A DNA stretch of 64,000 bases from the NCBI GenBank assembly GCA_043228905.1, contig JBHGNT010000006.1, positions 2,604,001-2,668,000 of the forward strand, given 5' to 3'. Below the pieces are notes generated by a model. It was not told the DNA's origin, did no database searches, and worked only from the letters and a program-made list of their open reading frames with translations. This document shows positions 32,590-44,362 of this stretch, piece after piece. The position numbers were made by a program, and so were the translations under genes. Origin of the DNA: Azolla caroliniana. Lineage: Eukaryota > Polypodiophyta. Each line of letters starts with the position of its first letter. Positions within the stretch are counted from its first letter, which is position 1.

Positions 32590-34430
32590 AATGATAATTA
32601 GTGCATCTATCCATCTATATCTACATTCATTTTTCATTGAACTAAAGTATATATCCATAATGACCAAAACACACAAAGATATGGTAATATACTTATTTAA
32701 AGGATCCTCGACAAGAACAAAACTTTCCTTAAAGAGATGAATACAACCTTGAATTGGAAGAGTGATCTCTCGTTTCTCAAGCATCAATACAATCTTATTT
32801 GCATTATGGTGGCCATTGCATAACCTCATGTCCTTGTTCACACACGATGTCTCTCTTTGTTATGTATTCAAAAGCCCAAGAAAATTAATGTGTGCACATG
32901 AGCCCACATCTCCTCTAGATTGGATGAAGTTCTATGTGACTTTCCAAATCGGGTCAATACCCATCGGTTTTTGCCTGTGAATGACATGTCCCTTAAGGTC
33001 TTCATAAACTCATGGTGTTCTTCGTTATCTCCGATTACGAACTTATATACAATTTTATTGATCTCTATTAGTGGTTTTCCTTGCACCTAAGTGCTTGGGT
33101 TTATCCTGATATCATTGCAATAGTGGCTTGACCAAAATATACTACTGAGCATTGAGAATTTGCATGTATGTTTTGCACCCACTCAAAAGATCTAGTTGCC
33201 CATGTTCACTTGGATGGCATCATGAATCAATCTAAAGCTTCCACATTCTTATACAAATAGGCCTACTTTGCAAGAAGATCAATTATGCATGTATTTCTAT
33301 TCTTTAAACATCAATCCATTTCATGTCATATTTTTCTTCCATCAACTTGAAATACTTCCAATCTTTAGAAGTTATTGAGGACTTTTGAACCGACTGCTTA
33401 AGCAAACTTTCACATATATTTTGTGCTTTTATAATCTCAACACATTACCTATGGCATGAATATTGAAAATGCATTACGCAATCGATGATAAAATCATCTC
33501 AAAATGAACTAACTTCTTGCATTTGGATGAAACCTTCCAATGCTTCTAAAATGTACCCATTTTCAATATGCATTGTTGTCCATGCAACAACATCTTGAAC
33601 ATGAAGCTTATCGAGGACTTGATATGTTGCTTGATGGAATCCATTCTTGTCATATAACCAAACCACGATATCGGTAAGCAATACAAGATGGATTCAGATT
33701 CTTATAAATTGATTTCTCTATCTATTTCATGAACTTTCACCATTACACACCTGTAACATGCAACATTTCAAGAAGCAAGCAAGATGGTTACTAGTTAGGA
33801 AGATGGCACGCACCTCCATTAAATTTAGCAATGCATCATAAAGACGTCCATGTTTTACATACCCAGGCTATATGAATTCCACAATATGATGTCACAAGTA
33901 GGGAATTTATTGAAGACTTCTTGTGTTTCGATGAGTGGCCTTCGTTTTGAATCCATTTCAACTAGAGAGCGCCCAACATGGAGGTATTTTTCAAAGCCTT
34001 TATGTGTCCTCTCTTTTTTCTACCCCTCATTATGGAAGGATCCCAAATTTAGATGTGTAAATACATTTTCTAAGGTAGTTGCGTGAGGGCTTTTGATATA
34101 ATAATAAAAAATCACAGGCCCTTCTCTACATATCCTACAACACTAGAAGCTCTCACAATACATGTGAACTTGAGAGCATTGCCAACAACTAGACCCTTCT
34201 ATTCAAAAAAAAGTTATGCTTCCAAATAAGTCTCATGCTTAACGTAGCACGCCATGAGAGTTGTCCATTATGGAACACTTCTTTTGCTTTATAAAATAAT
34301 CCACATTTTAGCCTACATATCTATCAAAGCATTGGCTACATAAGAATCTTGTGCAACATCCAAATGAGTGTTTTGGTCTATCACAATATCTTTCATAGCA
34401 TAAATATTCGATGGAAGATGGAAGCATCTC
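32590..34430 (-). pseudogene. Decayed DYW-class PPR protein gene
   Basis: Read on the minus strand, PPR and DYW blocks occur in the correct N-to-C order but in shifting frames with stops. They are a PPR piece at about 34400-34240 (AQDSYVANALIDM), one at about 34030-33790 (QEVFNKFPTCDIILWNSYSL), one at 33681-33499 (VLDKLHVQDVVAWTTM, NGYILEALEGFIQMQE), an E2/E+ region at about 33080-32990 (IEINKIVYKFVIGDNEEH), then GLLNT and MRLCNGHHNANKIVLMLEKR. The last corresponds to the DYW deaminase stretch that normally has a CxxCH zinc motif, here CNGHH. The HxE motif and terminal DYW are gone. The intact protein would have been an organellar RNA-editing factor. Confidence 0.8.
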
Positions 34431-36540
34431 TGATCAATATTTGAGACATGTAGCAACATGTAGATTAGGGACACACATTTATCTCAATTCATAATACTCA
34501 CATGATTGCATGCCCATCAATAATGTCTCTATAATCTAACAATGCACCTAAAGCATTTGGATTCCATGTGAAAGTTTGATGCATCATATAACACTAGCTC
34601 AAGTATTTTCTTCAAAGAATATGGTTTCTTTAAATTACCTCAAATAGGCTTATTTCATTCGTGTCATGGTCCTCCTCACATAATCATGACATATGCATTC
34701 AACATAGATCTACTTTAGTTTAGTCAATGTAATATTAGTTGATATAGTTTCACTTGCATCATAATGTAAACAACAACAACAATAATAGAAGGTAAGATTG
34801 TCTTATTTTGTCATGTTTTTCACAATTGAACAATCACACACATTGGTTCTACATTATATTTAAATAGACCATTCTTGTTTCGGATATTATTTTACAATAA
34901 AAATAGAATGAAAGTCACATCTCTACTAACTTTCAACCAATGCAATAAATAGACGGGTTGTGCGTATTGAAAGAAGAGTTCCAAAACAAACGAATAAGGT
35001 CCCTCATGCTAATTTTGAAAACTTGACAATAAAATATTGAATATTGGAGACCCTTGTCCAAGGGAAGGGGAATCAACTTTGAAATAGACCCTTACTAAGC
35101 TTTAATGTGAGTAGGTCAATCAATAAAGCTACCTTGCAGGATGAATGACCCATAATTCTTTCTTGACCCAAACATGATCAATGAAACTAGTATGTTGTTC
35201 TCCATACATTATATGCCATCTTATTTGAGGTGTCCATTAAGAATATTATGTGTTACAAACACATTCGATTACAAAATGAACCCATCATAACCTTGTGTTA
35301 GGTGAACATTTTTGCATCTTATTTTAGTTAGGCACATCACTATTACCGAAGGCTAGCATCTTTTAAGTGTGCCTAAACAACTTCATCTTTAACAATGTGA
35401 CCTTCTCCAAGTTATCCATTGGTTGCATGTTTACTTCTCCATTATCAATCTTGAAATCTATTTTCTCCTTCATTCTCCAACATGGGATCCATGAACACTA
35501 TCAAATGATATATTTCTATTTTTCTATCAAATATTCACTAGATTGTTGACATTCACTAACTATATGGCTTCCACATTATATGTCATTTTTGTCCTTATGC
35601 ATGATTAAACATATTGGTCATTCTTGTAATAATAGTTCATATGAATGTAGATTGTGATGCATGCCCAAGTGTATGTATGGAATATCACACTATGTTCTAC
35701 GACATTATTGTTTTATTAATGATGACTTAAACTCTTCTTTGGAAATGTATTGATGGTTTAACCTCTTGGAACTCATCAAAGGGATGGAGGATTGAGCCCA
35801 ACAAATAACCTTGTAATTATCTACAAGAACTACACTATGAATACATAAAAAGAAAGACTAAAGAGGACCGACCCATTAGCCAAGCATGACAATCCAACCA
35901 TTTTTAGTTTTCTTGAAGAATGGCATTACTATATAACAAGGCTTTTGTGAGCTTCATAATCTGATAACCACCAAGTCATAATTTTTGTTATCATCAAAAT
36001 GAATGAGCTGGAGACTTTTCAGTAAACAAAATAGAAAATGTCAATTTATAAATTTCCGTAAGGGTTTGTAAGACTGTTTTGTGAAATTATTGACAAGAAA
36101 CAAAGTGAAAAACATAATTAAATGTTGGTGCAATAAAGCTCATGGTATAAAATATTTGTTGAGCTCTAGGGGTGTGCATCCTACTAGAATAACTACATAT
36201 GTTGAAGCCCTCTATACATCTGTTTTGTTTAATCTCGGACGGGTGAGCTTTCCTATGTTCCTTTGTCGAAGTTTCCTTTTCCAAAAAAGGTAAAAACAAA
36301 CTAAGGGCAAAAAAGAAAAAAAAATCTCTCCCCAAACAAACCATTTAGTCCAAAAAAAGCTCCGTAAAATTTGAGTAAGAGAAAAACAACTTGCCAATCA
36401 AGCTCACTAAATAAACTATTATTTCTACCTCTACCACGTTGACAATATTGTTCAACCTTGCTACATGAACTCAAATTTCCTTCGTATTGAAAGCTCATTT
36501 GACATGTAACAAATGTGCATTTAAATAATTCATTACATCG
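34430..36540. other. Intergenic region, possible 5' debris of the PPR pseudogene
   Basis: This AT-rich sequence has no recognisable coding block on either strand. Because it lies upstream of the DYW pseudogene it may contain further decayed PPR repeats, but I could not recognise any with confidence. Confidence 0.35.
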
Positions 36541-36544
36541 TATA

Positions 36545-36700
36545 TAGTAACAAATGGGCATTTTCGATCATAGTTTATGTGAATAAGTGTTAAATTTGAT
36601 AAAAAAACAATTATTTTACATTTAGTAACAAATGGGCATTATCGATCATAGTTTATGTGAATAAGTGCTAAATTTGATAAAAAACAATTATGTTACATTT
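36545..36700. repeat. Direct tandem duplication, period 78 bp
   Basis: Two copies, 36545-36622 and 36623-36700, share AGTAACAAATGGGCAT and then CGATCATAGTTTATGTGAAT with a few changes and a one-base A-run difference. It is non-coding. Confidence 0.9.
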
Positions 36701-37854
36701 ACAAGGTTCTCTTGTCTCGCGGTTATGGATTGTTTGTCATAATGAGCATATGCTATCCAATGAGTATGTGCAATCAAACAATTTTACCTTTAGGCCAACA
36801 AGTATAGTAATAATTTTTTGTTGTGTTTTCGCTACTTCTTGAGGCATTTAACCTTCGGTGAGCAAACCCCTCGTATTTGAAGTATGAGAAACAATGAGTG
36901 TAATCCAAAACACAAATGTGTTCTGAATGTAGGTTTAGTCCATATCATATTGCTAGAGCATTATGAAAATGTGCTTGTAAATCTTGGATTTTAAAAAGCA
37001 TGCTACATATTTCTCAAGATTGCACCTCTATAGACTATACTTGTCAATCAAGTATCGAGATTAGACTTTGCATGTGCAATAGCACGTGCTTAACAATTTC
37101 TAATCAATATATGATTAGCTCTTCTAGTAGACAGAGAGATACATGGGAGATCGATCGTGATCTATGAGACGGAGCCTAACCCATGGCAAGGATCAAAGTT
37201 GGATTGGCTAGTTGAAAAGGCTTGTTTCGGTTAACATTTCCTTTCATGATTCTCTTGTAATAACATATTTGTGCCAAAACCAACACAAATCATGGATTTC
37301 CAATTGTCGATAAAAACTCACACATGTAAGATGCCCACATGGCTAGTTGAATGAGCTCTACCTATTCATCACATGTGTGAAGGCTCAGTCACGCATTCCC
37401 ATTAATACTTTCTCTGCCAAAACAAACATTAAGTAGTGGGCTCCCGTTTCTTGGGTAAGAAGTTGTTGTGATCTATTTCCAATGCTTTAGCGCAATATCG
37501 CTTGACTCAGGATCTATGGCGAATGGAGCTACCAGAACTAATGATCTCTATATGTCGCACGAATATGCATATATGCATCCACGACACATTTCTTGCTACA
37601 AATAACTTTTGTGTAGCATCAATGTGGAGTTCGGTCCACCCCTAAAGTGCATCATGCATGTGATGTCCGACACATAGTGACCAATGCCTATGTGCCACAT
37701 TAAGAAGTTGTCGAATGAGACATGTTTGTCGTGATGAGGCCACGACATCAATTGCCGGATTTCCTAAAGCTTGCCTTTGATACATATGTATCATAGCCAT
37801 GGCCTACGAATTGTTTTATGCCACATCGGCATGGATTTCCTGACACCAAACTTT

Positions 37855-37970
37855 GATCTCAATGTACCAGACAGACAGACATATGTACATGGACATGGAC
37901 ATCAATGTACCAGACAGACAGACAGACAGACATATGTACATGGACGTGGACATGGACACGGACATCTCTC
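37855..37970 (+). repeat. Short compound minisatellite upstream of the PPR gene
   Basis: Two units of about 48-57 bp (TCAATGTACCAGACAGACAG, then CATATGTACATGGAC) contain internal (GACA)n and (GGACAT)n runs. It lies about 580 bp upstream of the PPR start. A small open frame across it encodes only repeat-derived residues and I do not treat it as a gene. Confidence 0.8.
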
Positions 37971-38547
37971 TTCATGATTATGGTCGCAGGATGAAGCAGG
38001 ATTTTCTTCTATCTTCTGTCTCTGCCTATTGTGAACTGGCAGCTTTGACGTCAGGTATGCTCCTGTTCTCCTCAAATTTTATCATTGGAGCATAAAATAA
38101 GTTTAGTGGTTTACCGCTAGACTTCTAAGGTATGATAAGTAGTGGAGGATATGCGATGTGTTTTAACGTTTAAGGATTAGGGTTTAGAGGAAATCTTGCA
38201 GATGGGTATATTGTTTAGCGTTTAAGATCACAGTTTAGAATTTGAAAGAAAATGTGTTGTAGCTGATGGTTTTAGGATTGAGGGACTATGGTTTAATGGC
38301 ATTCTTGTTTTTACTGATGGTTTTAGCGTTCAGGAATAGGCATTTTTGAGTTTAGAATTTGTTGGAAATTTTGCACTTTTTATTGGGTTTAGTGTTTGAT
38401 GCAAAAGTTTGACATGTGGTATAAATCAACCCAAATCAAGTTCTCTTTTTTTCCCTAATTTTGCCACTTCAACCTACTTATATGTTGTGTTTCCTTTTAT
38501 GTTTCCTGTTCTTTGCACGAGCTTGAGATCATAATGAGTACTACTGT

Positions 38548-41370
38548 ATGATGAGTGTCAATGTATATTACCATGTGGACCGAGCATGCAAGCTTGGTCC
38601 ATATTCACGTACATACTTACATTTTGCCATGCGAGATGTCACAAACCGATATTATAGAACATCATGGTCTGCTTGCATTCGTGAAAGGAAAATTAGTTCG
38701 GGGAAAAGTTTATCTTGTGAAGCCATAGTGGTTGAAGATGAGGACACAATAAACTTGAATATAATTTCTTCGAATTCTCAACAAAAGCTTGATTTAAAAT
38801 GTCTTAAAGGGGATATATCAGATTCATTGAAATATGGTTCTTCGGATGAACCATTGGGCATTTGCACATCTGAGGATATTGATGAGCATAATGTTCGCTC
38901 AGAGACCATTGCACATTTGCAGATTTGTGTGAATACTTTGAATTTGATGCAAGGTAAGGTACATCATGCAATGATTATTGAATATGGGATTGAGAATGAA
39001 GTAGAGAGTCTTCTTGTACAAATGTATGCAAAATGTAGAGCAATGGATGATGTTTTGATGCTTTTTGACACTATGCATGAGCAAAGTACAGTTTTATGGA
39101 ATTTAATAATCACCATTCATCTGCGAGAAGGAAAGTTGGAGGCATCCCTTTTATTTTATGATAAGATGCAACAGATGAGTGTGATGGCAACCAAAGTGAC
39201 TTACATTTGCATGCTTTCTGCATGTACAAGCAAAAAAGATTTAGTTTCAGGCATGCTGATGCATGCTCGCATTGTAGCATGTCGATTCATTACGGATGTT
39301 GTAGTGACTACTTCTCTGGTTAATATGTATGGGAGTTGTGGTCACTTGGACCATGCATATAGAGTGTTCGATAATGCAGAAGAGTGTGATGTTATTTCAT
39401 GGAATGCTATGATTGGAGTGTATCGACTGCATGGCTTGAATGAAGAAGCACTGCTGTTATTTAACCGAATGCAAGTTGAAGGGATTTTTCCTAACAAAGT
39501 AACCTTCATAAGCATTCTGGATGTATGCTCCCAACGGAAATCTCTCGGTGAGGGCAAGAATATCCAGCTGGGCATGATGGGTTTTGAGCTTAGGAGTGAT
39601 GTTTCTTTGTGTACTGCGGTCATTAACATGTATGGGAAATGTGGTTATTTGGATGAGGCAAATTTTTTGTTTGATAATTTTGAAGAAAAAGATATTGTTT
39701 TATGGAACTCTATGCTTGCATTATATTCTCAACGTGATGAATTCAAACATGTTTTTCAGCTCCTTGAACAGATGATGTGTGAGGGGTTTATGCCAACAAA
39801 AATCACTTACGTTAGTGTTTTTAATGCATGTGCAAACAAAGAAGCTCTTTGTAGAGGTAAATGGGTGCATGCAATTATTGTAAATAGCTCATTTGGAACT
39901 GACCTTGAAGTTGGGAATGCTATTCTGAACTTCTACAGCAAGCATCAGAGCCTGTTGAATGCAAAATGCATGTTTGAAAGAATGACTGAAAGAAATGTCA
40001 TCACCTGGAGCGGAATGATTGCTGCGTATGCCCAATGTGGTCAAAGTAAGGAAGCAGTACAAGTTTTTATTAAGATGCTACAAGAAAGAGTAATGCCTAA
40101 TGAAATAACTCTTATTACTATTCTTCAGGCATTCGACAACAAGTCAATGCTTGTTGATATTAGAAAGACACATTATTATGCCATGCTGGAGGGATTTAAC
40201 AAAGGTGTTACATTGGGCACAGCCCTTATCAACATGTATAGCAAATATGGAAACATAAAAGAGGCTCGTAGCGTCTTTGATGAGATTCCAAAATGTGATA
40301 TACTTTGTTGGACTGCTATTATTTCTTCATATATACAACATAGACAAGAAAGAGAGGCACTTTTGCTCTTTAATCTAATGAAGAAAGGCGGGATACTGCC
40401 TGACAAGGTTGCAATTGTCAATATCCTTTCTGCTTGTTCTTCTCTTATGGCTTTTTCAGAGTGTGAAGAGATGTTTGCTTGTATTCAACAATGTCAGTTA
40501 GAGCTAGATGAGGTCGTGGGTAGTGCTGTTCTAAGTATATATGGGCGTTTTGGAAAGTTGAAGCTCTGCATGGGCTTGTTTGAAAAACTGCCTAAGAAGT
40601 ATGTGAGCACTTGGAATTCTATGATTGTGGCATATGTTCAAAACGGGCAATTTAAGGATGCTTTGGATCTCTTTGAGAAAATGAATGATGCTGGAGTTAT
40701 CCCTGACAAAGACAGTTTTGTAAGCACACTTGCAGCATGTGCAAGTGAAGCATCTCTAATAGAGGGCAAGAAGGTGCATGATATCATAAGAAAATGTGGG
40801 TTTATCTTGAATGATGTGATGACGTGTGCTTTGATTAGCATGTATGGTAAGTGTGGATGTTTGGGCTTTGCAGAAAGTGTATTTGGCAACATTGAAAAGC
40901 ATGATGTGCTCTCATGGAATGCGATGATTGGAGTGTATGCTCAGCATGGAGAAAGCTTTAAGGCAATCCAACTTGTAGAACAAATGCAACAGAAGGGGAT
41001 AATGCCAGATACAATAACTATGGTTAGCGTTCTTAATGCAATGAGCCATACAGGTCTCCTTCATGAGGCTTTTCATTGCATTTTATTAATGGAGAACTCT
41101 TACAATATCATTCCTAGTTCAGATCATTATGTATGCATAATGGATTTGATAAGAAGAGCAGGAAGAATCAATGAAGTGGGGTGCTTTATAAGGTGTATGC
41201 CATTTCAACCCAAGACGGTTTCTTATATGTCATTTTTGGGAGCTTGTCAATGTTCAATTTTTTTAGAACATGGAGAATTTGCTGCAAAACACATGTCTGA
41301 ATTGGATCCAAAAAATGCTGGCCCATATGTCAGCCTTTCAAACATTTATGCTACTATATTTGAAGAATAA
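38548..41370 (+). CDS. PLS-class pentatricopeptide repeat (PPR) protein ending in the E motif
   Basis: This is an uninterrupted 940-codon gene, as is usual for plant PPR genes. PPR proteins bind organellar RNA, one base per repeat, for editing, splicing or stability. About 115 N-terminal residues without repeats contain an arginine- and tyrosine-rich stretch that could be an organelle presequence. Seven PLS cycles of roughly 100 residues follow, each with a W-x-x-(M/I)-I type helix (for example VISWNAMIGVYRLHGLNEEA, STWNSMIVAYVQNGQFKDAL), a VTFISIL-type helix and a NMYGKCG-type helix. The last part (HYVCIMDLIRRAGR ... LDPKNAGPYVSLSNIYA) is the E1 motif. The protein stops five residues later, so E2 and DYW domains are absent. 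I chose the first ATG. Met2 follows directly and could also serve. It may be a true E-type protein or one truncated by a recent stop. Confidence 0.93.
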   Translation: MMSVNVYYHVDRACKLGPYSRTYLHFAMRDVTNRYYRTSWSACIRERKISSGKSLSCEAIVVEDEDTINLNIISSNSQQKLDLKCLKGDISDSLKYGSSDEPLGICTSEDIDEHNVRSETIAHLQICVNTLNLMQGKVHHAMIIEYGIENEVESLLVQMYAKCRAMDDVLMLFDTMHEQSTVLWNLIITIHLREGKLEASLLFYDKMQQMSVMATKVTYICMLSACTSKKDLVSGMLMHARIVACRFITDVVVTTSLVNMYGSCGHLDHAYRVFDNAEECDVISWNAMIGVYRLHGLNEEALLLFNRMQVEGIFPNKVTFISILDVCSQRKSLGEGKNIQLGMMGFELRSDVSLCTAVINMYGKCGYLDEANFLFDNFEEKDIVLWNSMLALYSQRDEFKHVFQLLEQMMCEGFMPTKITYVSVFNACANKEALCRGKWVHAIIVNSSFGTDLEVGNAILNFYSKHQSLLNAKCMFERMTERNVITWSGMIAAYAQCGQSKEAVQVFIKMLQERVMPNEITLITILQAFDNKSMLVDIRKTHYYAMLEGFNKGVTLGTALINMYSKYGNIKEARSVFDEIPKCDILCWTAIISSYIQHRQEREALLLFNLMKKGGILPDKVAIVNILSACSSLMAFSECEEMFACIQQCQLELDEVVGSAVLSIYGRFGKLKLCMGLFEKLPKKYVSTWNSMIVAYVQNGQFKDALDLFEKMNDAGVIPDKDSFVSTLAACASEASLIEGKKVHDIIRKCGFILNDVMTCALISMYGKCGCLGFAESVFGNIEKHDVLSWNAMIGVYAQHGESFKAIQLVEQMQQKGIMPDTITMVSVLNAMSHTGLLHEAFHCILLMENSYNIIPSSDHYVCIMDLIRRAGRINEVGCFIRCMPFQPKTVSYMSFLGACQCSIFLEHGEFAAKHMSELDPKNAGPYVSLSNIYATIFEE

Positions 41371-41401
41371 CATGTTGAACTTCAATGCTACTCTCTCAGT
41401 A

Positions 41402-41875
41402 TCTATCACTGTCATTTGAACCACTGAGTTGTATGTTCTCTTGTTGGACATAGAACATTCTCCAGAGTTAACGAGGTATAGAATAACATCCTGAATAAGT
41501 GGTGTGATGTTGTCATAGCAGCAAATGGTTGGTTATGAAAAAGGGCAGACATTGATGATGGTAAAAGTCTAGGAAATGTTTCCAGGCAGACAAAATCCTA
41601 AATTTGCTCCGAGTGAGATTTTCCCAACCAGCGTTTTTCTAGCATCTGCACAGGTTCAATATCCATCATTGCAACTTGAACTACTCATTTGAGCATTATC
41701 TTGTTGGACATAGGAAGTTGATTCAGCATTAATGGCGTCGAGAAGAAAATCCAGGAAAACGGGTGTCATGTTGTCATGGTGGCAATGAATGGTTGCAAAA
41801 ATGTAAGGGTAGACGCTGATGAGGATTAAAGGCAAGAAGGAAATGTTTCAAGGCCGGATCCTAAATCTGCGTAAC
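41402..41875. repeat. Diverged tandem duplication 3' of the PPR gene, period about 260 bp
   Basis: TTGTTGGACATAG at 41441 and 41701, ATGTTGTCATxG near 41510 and 41770, and GGAAATGTTTCxAGGC near 41574 and 41838 occur in the same order in two blocks of about 260 and 215 bp. Divergence is substantial. There is no coding signal. Confidence 0.75.
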
Positions 41876-42540
41876 CATTGTGGAAAAAATTCATTCGAAA
41901 ATCTTGTTTGGGTAGATTTGACATGGGCTAACCCAATGAGAGGCGGATCCACTGTGGGTCGTAAGGTCAGGATAAATACCAAGAAATCTCTGAAGAGGGT
42001 TCTTGCACCTTGCTAGATGTGATGAAAGAAAATTAGTAGAGCATATGTGGCACAACCGAAAGTTGAATCCATGGTAGCACTGGTTTATACATTTCTAATG
42101 GTAGCCATTCTAGGTATAAATGATAAAAGATACTTGGGTAATGCAAGAACAGATAGTACTAAAAGAAAGAAGTAAGATAAGATACGCTACGAGCCAATCC
42201 TATTCTCTCCCACAAGATGCATTGGATTGTGTAGCCCCAGGAGAACCACCAACTCCAGTTATTGTCCATGTATGCAGGAGGTAGAAACTCATCAATGAAA
42301 GAGCTTGTTGTACCAGAAAAAAAGCAAAATACAAAATACTTCCATTAATGCCTTTGTTTGAACTACCCCCATGACTCAAACTATCTAGAGCATTTTTCTA
42401 ACATTATCCACCACTTTTGAATGTTACTCTTATTTTTCTATTAGTGGTGTTTTTTATGTTAAGCAAGCATTAGTTGTTCTGAATGCTTCTTTGCCTATCA
42501 CCTTAAATTTAGAAAGGGGAATACACGGTAAAACTCCACT

Positions 42541-42783
42541 GTTAATTTTGATTTCTCATATCCTCAGATATTATGACGATTCAGGTCATGAATCTCGTCC
42601 TCATACATTCGCCATAATGCTTTATGTACAAGGAATTCAAATGTGCCCACCTTTTTCACCAAGGATCAAACTCCACTGATATCCTCAGATATTACGAAGA
42701 TTGGTGTCATGAATCTCATCCTCGTATATTAGCCAAAAAGTTTTACTATAGAAGGATTGAAAATGTGCCCACATTTTTCACCA
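42541..42783. repeat. Tandem duplication, period about 121 bp
   Basis: The two copies share ATATCCTCAGATATTA, GTCATGAATCTC and AATGTGCCCAC in order, at 42559 and 42680 onward. It is non-coding and lies between the PPR and cyclin genes. Confidence 0.8.
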
Positions 42784-44362
42784 TTTTCCACCAAGTTGAA
42801 TAGAGTGATAGTTTGTACGAATACTGAAAGCACAATCAAAATTGCCTCTTATATTAGTGTCAATTTTATAGGGAGAATTTCTTGAGTAGCCCAAACTTCG
42901 GGATGCATCATGGTTCATGCTGTATATTTTTGAGAATTTTAGAACATAAAACAATCATTCACATGGCCATTAAAAAAAATTATGTGCGAATGTGATACCT
43001 TCATATTGCTTTATAGCATAATTTCATGCATGCATATTAACACCTTCGAGATGCACACGGAAACAAGCTGCAATTATTCTTGTGACTCCCAATTTCAGCT
43101 AGAATTGTTAATTGTACAAGCTTGGAATTCATGCCGCTGCCTGCAAAAGATGGGGTACTCTCTTACTAGAACACCACAAACAGCCATACTAGTGATTGAA
43201 CTCAAATAACTATGAAGCAATCAAAATTCATATTCAGTTTCATGTAAATAATCCATTCAGTTTCTTATAAGGATATGAATGGCATTTCCAAATAAATGAA
43301 CCAAATATTGATGTGTAAATGAAACTACTCCGACAAGAAACAAAATATTCTATGTTACAGATCCTCACTACCAGAATGCATCATACGTATAAGTGGAATT
43401 TCCATTACATAGACATCTCTTGAATTTGTTCATAGACTACTGCTAAGATGCAGGTTTACCCACTGCACATTAAGTCGCTCCCATTCCATCAACATGATAT
43501 AGGTTACATTGATTGCCTAATATCAAATTTTAGAGAATCCAAAGCTTTGGCATCTGACAAGGGAATTCAGCCTAATTGCAAATATGCTCACTAAAACCTG
43601 AATGTAGTCAAGATTACACTGAAAATTATTCACAGAATTAATATCACAATTGCTGCCACCACATTTCATGCTCGCAGAGAATGTCACAAGAATCAGACAA
43701 GAGCTGAAATAACATATTAGCACCAATTCACCCGACTATCAAATTATAGTATCTCAAAAGTAGATCTCCATTTATTTGTCTGAAAGTTGGATGAATTTGA
43801 CAAGATTTTATAGATGGGGTAAATTTGTCATTTCACCTGTGCATCACATCTAGGCAAAAAAAAATACATATCTAATCACATTTCAATTGACTTATATACA
43901 ATCTTATATAGACTTATACAAGGATACCTTAGGATGGAAATTTCAATTGATATTATACATATGGTTAAAATCAATCACAGCCATAATATATTTATACCCA
44001 ACCACCATGCAAAGGTAATACATTTAATTTTCAGCAGACATCTCAAACCATACAATTAGGGTTTCAAAATATCCCAGTACACTTTTGAATGAGGAGAAGC
44101 TTTGTTCAGCTTAAAGGCGTAGCACTGAGAATAGTGCATTCTTGTGATATTCACTCTTCAGCATATGAAGGGAGAGGTAACACAGAGTTTCAGCTGAATC
44201 ATATACATATATTATATCGTATATTATATATGTATATATATATATATCAATGAAAGAAAGAAATCCTCAACCGATTGCCATTTGGCACACTAACGTTATG
44301 AATCTTATCACAAACCCTGAAATACACAATAACGACTATAGATTGATAGAATAGACTCAGTT
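42784..44362. other. Intergenic region and cyclin 3' flank
   Basis: No coding block is recognised. An alternating TA tract at about 44207-44247 lies about 115 bp beyond the cyclin stop codon, within the likely 3' UTR or just past it. Confidence 0.45.

Noticed and set aside
37771-38095. Small open frames of 68 and 80 codons upstream of the PPR gene
   Set aside because: They consist mainly of translated GACA and GGACAT repeats, with no conserved domain.
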